A stretch of DNA of 64,000 bases from Hemibagrus wyckioides. Lineage: Eukaryota; Chordata; Actinopteri; Siluriformes; Bagridae. Made by a program: the position numbers and the translations under genes. Under the pieces are notes generated by a model. The model ran no database searches. It saw nothing but the letters and a program-made list of their open reading frames with translations, and had not been told where the DNA came from. How positions within the stretch are numbered: position 1 is the first letter of the stretch; every line of letters starts with the position of its first letter. Shown in pieces: positions 57,086 through 64,000 of this stretch. Location of the stretch: the NCBI RefSeq assembly GCF_019097595.1, contig NC_080732.1, positions 8,116,405 through 8,180,404 of the forward strand, written 5' to 3'.

Positions 57086-57989
57086 GCCCTGTTTACCCAG
57101 CAGAGACCCCTGCACTGAAGTACACTGACACAGATGTGCAGATTGCAGCCTTCAGTCTGAACCATGCATCCAACAAACATTAAAAGTTGATACGTGATCT
57201 GTGGGTGGAGCATCTGAAGCTGAGACCAAGACAACCCCATTTTCCTGCTTCACCCATTTGGCTAGGATAGGCAAAAAGTAAATCGCTGATAGTTGTAGCC
57301 TAGATTTGGCTAGAAAGATCTTTGTTTTACTAGCTAATTCTGGTAATGTATCTGAAACCTTTTTTTTTCTCTAAATAGTAAATACATTTTTAATTCAGAG
57401 TCAGTAATAAGTAAACAGATACTTTAAAGATGCTCTCACAGCTACTTCCGTTGATGGTATTAGGCTAATTTACATGAACAGATGTAAAACGTTCCCTTGG
57501 AATTATAAATAACCATGGCATTATTCTGTTCTTTTGTATGCATTTTCTTTTTATGATTTTTTTTCCATTTGATTCAGTTTCCATTAAGAGACACATCAAT
57601 CAGGCTTTACATTTATTATACGAGTGCATAAATTGCAATTATGTTTAATCCCCAAAACTGTAGAAGAGTTTGTATGTAATCAACAGAAGAACTTTTCTCC
57701 TAAAAGACTGCAGAATTAATCCCAAGTACAGACATTTAACACGATTTCAGGTGCAATTTCAGATACAGTCTCTGAACTTTTTTCACTTAATTCTCAGCAC
57801 TGATAGAATTCTAATCTCATACAAGAAATGATATCTGGGGATGTAGAGAAAATTTAACAGAATAAAAAGGTTATTCATTGGGCCTAATAATAATTTATAA
57901 CGTTTTCTATCATCTAATAAAAAATGCTTAGATCACAGTGTAAAGCTAAGATTCTACTGTGTAATTGGCCTCATTTTCTACTGATTCCT

Positions 57990-58200
57990 TCTTCAAACTG
58001 AATCAGAAAAAAATCCACAGGCACCAGAATGAGTGTTACCCTCTGCCATGGGTGTAATTTGCTTAGCTAATGATAACAGGTTGCCATTGGGACATATTGT
58101 TTTCAGAGCACCGTGGCTAATGAGTGGGCATCGGTCATTAGGGCAAAGTAGTCCGGGGTAAAAATTCCATGTCATGTGTCACATTGCCATGTGTGTTGAC
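57990..58200. other. candidate conserved non-coding element
   Basis: Repeat-free block with gggtgtaatttgcttagcta, aatgataacaggttgccattg, ggctaatgagtgggcatcgg. Composition and word variety resemble conserved enhancers near neural genes. The 60-aa minus-strand frame here has no recognised product and no splice context matching exon 1. Conservation is untested. Confidence 0.35.
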
Positions 58201-58802
58201 ATTAGATTCAATGCCGTGTGTGTGTATGTGTGTGTGTGTGTCGGCCACTTCTACATATTATGTATACTGTACATGTACTCGGAGGCAATTGTTCTTAATT
58301 TGAAACTGATTGAAAATGGAAAGATTGTGGGTATTAAATATTTTTAATATTTTCTATTCACAAAACTCTTTCCCTCAAAAAATGGTATACATATATTATG
58401 TATACATTAGTGTATAAAAAGCTAGCTTACAGATGTGTTCTGTTATAAATCTTACTTATAGCTGACATCTAATACAAGGCTTTGTCATACCAATTGCACT
58501 CTATAATCCACAACTGAGACTATTCAGTGATCTCTGACGTAACACAATAGTTCAACCAAAAGGCTTTAAGCTATACAATTATATTGTTTAACATAACTGT
58601 ATAAAAGTTTAATTATTTTTAACTTTGCTATTATACCTAATACATTACATACATTTAACTGCTTCTGATTGGTCAGAATCAAAATCACAGGTTTAAATGG
58701 ATGACTTATTTTAATATGTTTCTTACTTATAGACTGATAGCACTACAGGATTCATTCAACATTTCAAACAAACATAAGATAGAATGTGACATTATTTAAT
58801 TA

Positions 58803-59534
58803 CAGGGGTCATTATGGTTTTGGAGGATTCACACCTACATATGCATGGCCTTGTGGCCAATATTCAATGATTTCACATTCTATAATTAAAAGCAGAGTGT
58901 GAAAGATGAATTATGCCAATGCTGAATGCTGGTTTCGATGGCGCCAGCAGCGGAAATCTTGGGCTGTGGATAATGCAAAAACGTATTGTTCTCTGATGAG
59001 TCCACCTTCACTGTCTTTGCCACATTCGTGAGAGATACAGTGGCAAAGGAGAAGGATGGATTATTGATGGTTTGGGCTGCAATATCAGGGCATTCTCAAG
59101 GCCAACTGCTTGTGCTAGATGGTTTCGTCACTGCCAAGCACTACCAAACCATTCTGGAGGACAGTGTGCACCCAGTGTTTCAAACACTGTATCCTGAAGG
59201 TGGTGCTATATATCAGGAATATAATGCACTAAGTTGTTTAATAGACATGAAACTGAAGTTGAAAATCTCCCATGTCCTGCACAGTCTCCAGATCTGAATA
59301 TTATTGATTCACTTTTGGGGTGTTTTTTGGAAAAGCATCAAGCAATGACCCGCTACTGTTCTGTGAAAAGAATGGATCAAAATTCCTCTGGCCACTGTGT
59401 TGGACTTGGATCTGTCATTCCCAAGGTGAATTGATGCTTTGTTGGCTGCAAAAGGAAGCCCTACATCATAAACAAATTATTGTGCTGTAAAACTGGGTTT
59501 TTGGTTCTGTTTCAGTTTCATTGTCCAACCCCTG
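58803..59534 (+). mobile_element. internally deleted Tc1-like transposon with a TACAGGGG-type end
   Basis: The right end on the minus strand reads caggggttggacaatgaaac followed by tgaaac, next to TA (59535-59536). The left edge has TA then caggggtcattatgg (58803), matching only the first bases. About 730 bp remain of what should be a longer element. The plus strand keeps MFSDESTFTVFA (first Asp region), LLMVWAAISG, LLVLDGFVTAKHYQTILED and, after a shift, [16 protein letters not shown], in which the catalytic Glu has been lost. Confidence 0.8.
58986..59434 (+). pseudogene. Tc1-like transposase pseudogene
   Basis: Two overlapping plus-strand frames (58986-59297 and 59234-59434) hold the catalytic half of a transposase. 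SDEST gives the first Asp. The position of the second Asp reads YQEYNALS and seems altered. The third motif reads SPDLNIIDSLLG rather than [12 protein letters not shown]. The N-terminal DNA-binding part is absent. Not functional. Confidence 0.8.
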
Positions 59535-60866
59535 TAGTAAATCATTATAACTGTTAACAAATGGATGTTATATTTCATAGAGAAAACACTGTAGGGAATG
59601 CTTTTGTAGGAAAATAAACAACTTTGGGTTGCATCACACTACCCCACCATTGATTATTTTCCTATTACAGCAAACCATAAAATATTTCTTAATTCCTTTC
59701 AGATTGAAACTGCCAAGAAAGGCAAAATATTTGGGTGGCATAAAATGTGCAGTGTTTGGAAGGCAGTATAAGTCTTCGAAGAATTTTGGAAGTTCACTTG
59801 AAAGATTTACATATAAATGTTTGAAAACATGACAAAGCAAGCTGTCACTGTGAATGAGGAAAAACCTGGAGAGATTATATTCAGATGAGACAAAAAGCTA
59901 AGCAAACAAAATAAAAAATCTATTTCTAACTTTTTTTTTGTAAGGAAGAACCTTTCATACAAGAACAGCAACTGTATGTTCTTGTATTCAGCATTTTAGA
60001 GGTGCCTCATATTCCTTCTTCCATCTACCCCAATAAGCAACTGTATGATGACATGACATAAAAAAGACAAAGTACTGACAAGTCAGTAAATCTTATTCAA
60101 TCTGATTTTATATGATTTATTACCTGCATATATTTTTCTATTATTCATTTATTATGCTCTGGAAGTTCTTCATAAGTATTCAGTCACAGTAGTGCTGAAG
60201 TTTCTATGACTAATATGAAATATAACTTATAATCATTTTTTTTTACCTTCTTAGAAGCCACAATCATCTGCATTTCACACATTAGCACACTCTGAGCATA
60301 CCACTGCATATCATTTTCTTCTCATTCATCTCATGCATTTATATGATTGTCTAAACAGATCAAGAATTTCAGCTAATCAATCTGAAGCATTTAATTACTT
60401 CATGTTTTCCTGCCACTAACTGGCTGCGATTCAGCTTCTGTGTTTCTTTGGAACTATTTTTTCCTTTGAAACAAGTTTACGGACTCCCAGCATGATGCCA
60501 TCCCACGTCACAGGCAGTGTCACATAGCTCCATGGGCCCCATCGAGAGTTAGGTTAATGTGTATAGTGTGGTTTTAATAAGGAAACTGCGCACATTGATA
60601 TTCAGACAAAACTACAGACTTCAGTGTATTATGGAAAAGTTATACAAGCATACAAATTTGCCTAAGTGTTAATTATTTCAGTTATGTATAGTTCTGACCT
60701 GGAAGATAAATACATTTTTCTTGTGCGATATCAGACTGCAGAACAGTCTGAAGTCTGAAGCAATTACAATGTATCGTGCTCAAATTGATCCAAATACATA
60801 TTTTGAGCTGTAAAAATATAGAAAGACATGTTAGGCTAATATTAAAGATATAAATTTGACATTATA

Positions 60867-61200
60867 CACTACCAGTCAAAAGTTTGGACACACCTTCTAA
60901 TTCAATGTTTTTTGTTTAGGGATTTATTTTCTACATTCTAGAACAATACTGGAGATTTCAAAACTATGAAATAACACATATGGACTTAAGTAATCCATAT
61001 GTAATGACAACAAAAACAGTCAGTTGTTATTTTAAGACACGAAGGTCAGGTGTTCTGGAATAGTTCTTGCAAGAACAGTATTGTCAAGTGCATTTACAAA
61101 ACCCATCAAGCACCATGATGAAACTGGCTCACATGAAGACCATCCCAGGAAAGCAAGACCAAAACTTACCTCTTTAAACCACGGACATGTGTACTTTACA
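60867..61200 (+). mobile_element. left end of a Tc1-like transposon, 3'-truncated
   Basis: TA at 60865-60866, then cactaccagtcaaaagtttg, gacacaccttctaattcaat, and transposase-start phrases agacacgaaggtcaggtg, aaaacccatcaagcaccatg, atgaaactggctcacatgaag and caggaaagcaagaccaaaac, which code for the helix-turn-helix to GRP region (KTIKHHDETGSHEDH-like). The rest is missing. Confidence 0.8.
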
Positions 61201-62013
61201 TAAGAACACAGTTATTGGCATTATCGAATTAGTAATTTAAATCAGTCAGTTAAAAGCATAATATAATATCTCATGACAACATGAAGTTTGCACACAGTTA
61301 ACTGAAGGTGCCAGAAAGAAAGCTGTATAATAAGATGCAAGGTTAGAAGCCATGTTGAATTAAACCAAAATATCATTGATTAATGTAATCATCTGTAAGA
61401 CTACAGTATTCATGCAGCTGTAAGTTGTCAATATACAACACAACTATTACACGTTTATTTCAAAGCAAGAAATTTTCTCATTCATATATAACCATATTAG
61501 TCTTTTGGATTTTTAATTTTTAATCTTATATTTGACTAGCATTAATAAATGCTAGCATTTTCTAGAATGGTTTTCCATTTTAAATGCATGTGCTGGTGTT
61601 TAAAGGCTCTGTTGAAAGACCTTGATTGTTAAATCTGGCAAACTTGGAGGCATGAAACTTCCATATGCAGGAGATTTACATAATCTGAATAGGGAGTGCA
61701 AAAAAATCAACTTACGCATCTATATAACCTGGATCTGAATACTCAGTTGTTCATTTTTAAATTATGTTACATCTTATATTTGACATCAAAGAAAGTTTTT
61801 TTTAAGGTATAGGTATATAGAAAAAGATTTTCTATACCTCATTTTTTCCTATTTTAAATGCAAGTGCTGGTGTTTAAATATCGTGCAAATATTGACATCC
61901 AAGCTCAAATAATACTGGAGTGAGCACAGAGCAGAATAACACAAATGCCCAATCCTCTAGGATGTCTAGCTCAGTTCCCACCAGTCATCCCAACTCCAGC
62001 TTTCCTGCATTCT

Positions 62014-62041
62014 AAACACACACACACACACACACACACAC
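62014..62041. repeat. (CA)n microsatellite
   Basis: About 14 CA units. Confidence 0.95.
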
Positions 62042-62324
62042 TCGCTAAGTCTATCTCAGTCTGATACAGAGTAGCATTTTCTCTACCACAACTTATGCAC
62101 TGAATAGGTTCTTGTCGTTTGATTTAATCTTGAGGGCTTTCGGCTTTGTGAAACTTCTAACTTGGCCATTTCTATTATGGTTTACAAAAGCTTGTTATTT
62201 ATTTTTCCCAAAAGAAAGACATAGGAATGTACAGCAGTTCTTCAGCTAGGCAGACCAAGCAGAGTTTGAGCCTTTTATATACATATATATCAGGGTTTGG
62301 GTTTAACTTCATTGGGGCCATGGG

Positions 62325-62395
62325 AGCGTAGTGGTTATTTTTCAGAGATGAGTGAAGGATGTGAGTTCTAGTGACATAGAACACATAGTTTAAAC
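62325..62395 (+). repeat. possible SINE head fragment
   Basis: gggagcgtagtggttatttt, gaaggatgtgagttctagtg resembles a decayed tRNA-type A-box/B-box head; no core follows. Confidence 0.3.
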
Positions 62396-63094
62396 CTTAA
62401 AGGAGACCTACACCTTGCAAGTACTTGCAATGTATTTAAAAATTTCTCGGCTAATTTATTCACTGGTGCTGTATATTCATGATTACTGAAAGGATTCACC
62501 ATTCCAACAAATATAAGGGATAATGGTAAGGTTAAAAAAATAGCAAGAGCTTATCTCACTCACCATTTTTCAGATACATTTAATGTCCTATTAATGAGAA
62601 ATCAAATGTAGAAGTAGAAGTAGTGGAGATGTTAAACATTAGAATGCAATCCAGTAATACATATTGCTATGGCACGGACATTCAACTTGACCAAACAGCG
62701 ATCTCCAAGATGGAGAGCATGATGGTGCTGACAGTGGTATTAGCTTCTAAGCTAAAGGTTTGGAACCTGATCTGTTCAAGCAAAGTGTACAAATGAGGAG
62801 GTGAGAGAGTCGAACATACATTACTAAAGGGTTTAAAGCTCTGCTCCATTGCTCTTTCCTCTCTAAATCTCAAAATCACTCCCAACAAGTAGTCGCAGCA
62901 TTGTGGGTAATAAAGGAAATGAGCCAAAGTGAAAACAGACAGTTTGGGAAGGATTTTTTTCTGTAAGTGATTAGCTCTGGGTCTACATTTAACTGTGTCT
63001 CAATTTATAGTTTCTGAATATTTACCTTAAAATATTGAGCTGCATTTTGTAGGAACAGCCAAGTAGTGCAACAGGTTCACTTCTCCAGTGAGTG

Positions 63095-63098
<4 letters not shown>

Positions 63099-63131
<33 letters not shown>
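63099..63131. repeat. (GA)n microsatellite
   Basis: About 16 GA units. The rest of 61200-64000 is AT-rich with no recognised gene or element. Confidence 0.95.
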
Positions 63132-63134
<3 letters not shown>

Positions 63135-64000
63135 GCTGTGCTCCTAAACATTGTTTGCAGTCTATATCACTTTAACAGGCTAATCAGATTAGATTGCAAC
63201 TACTGTTAGCTTTTACACTCGGCCAGTGTACCTTTCTAATCAAACAAAGTAAGCTGCTACTCCTACATTGATGATGGATGAACTTTTACTAAGGTTATTC
63301 ATACAGGTCTTTAAAGAGAAAGTCTCTGTAAAGCATAGTGTATTGGATCCCATTTTTTCCCATTAAAACTATGTGTTGCTTTTCTGCTAATGTCACTCCA
63401 TTCATAGAGACACTTAACAGAGACAGTGAGATTGACCACTAAAATTTTACAATAAACAATTGAGTACTTTGTGTTAGGGAGACTACATAGAATGAGAAGC
63501 CCTCCCATGTATGTGAATCATATTAGAATCATGATGTTCTAGATCTCATTCATTTTTATCCCATCATTTATAATTTCCGTACTTTTTTTTTTTTAGTAGT
63601 AATTCCTGGAAAAAACGCAGTTATTTTAATCAGCTTCAAACTGGTGGAATGTGAGAAAACATTAAAATGTTAGATTAAACTTTTAATGTTAATGAGCCAT
63701 TAAAAGCAGTCGAAAATGCTAAATGGGTTTATTTGATATAAACCACTGTCAGGCAAGACCATTCAAAACACAGATTTAGTACAAACACTCATTACTCAGA
63801 TTACTTTGAACAAATGCAGCAGTACTGAAACTAAATTACTAAATGAATGAAAGAGTAATTTAGCACACATTTGCAGAAATTCCCAAAGCCTGGAGTCCTA
63901 CAGAAAAATATATTGACTCACTGAACACATTATTAAAAAGGCTATACTGTTACTGGTGGGGCCTCTTTTTGCTCTCAAAACACCCTAAATTCTTCATGGC

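Noticed and set aside
57993..58175. 60-aa minus-strand frame considered as cntnap2 exon 1
   Set aside because: It lacks a signal-peptide hydrophobic core and a phase 1 donor after it.

Overview
The window looks like ray-finned fish (teleost) nuclear DNA. It is AT-rich, full of CA/GA/TA microsatellites, and carries many decayed Tc1/mariner transposons, tRNA-derived SINEs and LINE fragments of the kinds common in teleosts. I see no bacterial, organellar or viral gene organisation. The species cannot be named from the sequence alone; one SINE type resembles repeats I associate with catfish-like fishes, which is only a weak hint.

The one host gene I can support runs on the minus strand. Eight consecutive coding exons (36501-36611, 25692-25885, 19997-20144, 17345-17548, 16341-16525, 14958-15101, 12846-13104, 4738-4887) join in one open frame of 1395 bp (465 codons). 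They encode part of contactin-associated protein-like 2 (Caspr2; cntnap2), a neurexin-superfamily type I membrane adhesion protein of neurons. In order they give the F5/8 type C (discoidin) domain, the whole first laminin-G domain and the start of the second. They correspond to family exons 2-9. Exon 1 (signal peptide) would lie above 36611 and was not found up to 64000. Exon 10 onward lies below coordinate 1. All visible introns are GT-AG except the one after exon 6, which has a GC donor at 16339-16340 that the reading frame requires.

Region by region: 1-4737 is intron 9 (partial); 4738-36611 is exons 9 to 2 and their introns, which hold most of the LINE and Tc1 debris; 36612-64000 is intron 1 and/or 5' flank. 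That last part holds a local duplication of about 0.65 kb (37592-38262 and 40001-40695), a Tc1 element with an intact 366-codon transposase frame and TA target duplications (50666-51898), a probable solo LTR (53708-54014), minus-strand SINEs and two more Tc1 fragments. Several low-repeat stretches look like candidate conserved non-coding elements, but no comparison could be run.

The most unusual structures are the GC-AG intron, a tail-to-tail fold-back of two Tc1 left halves (34692-35640) fused to a third Tc1 remnant that ends 50 bp from the exon 2 splice donor, and a small Tc1 derivative whose interior has been inverted (9652-10047). I found no clearly new multi-gene system.
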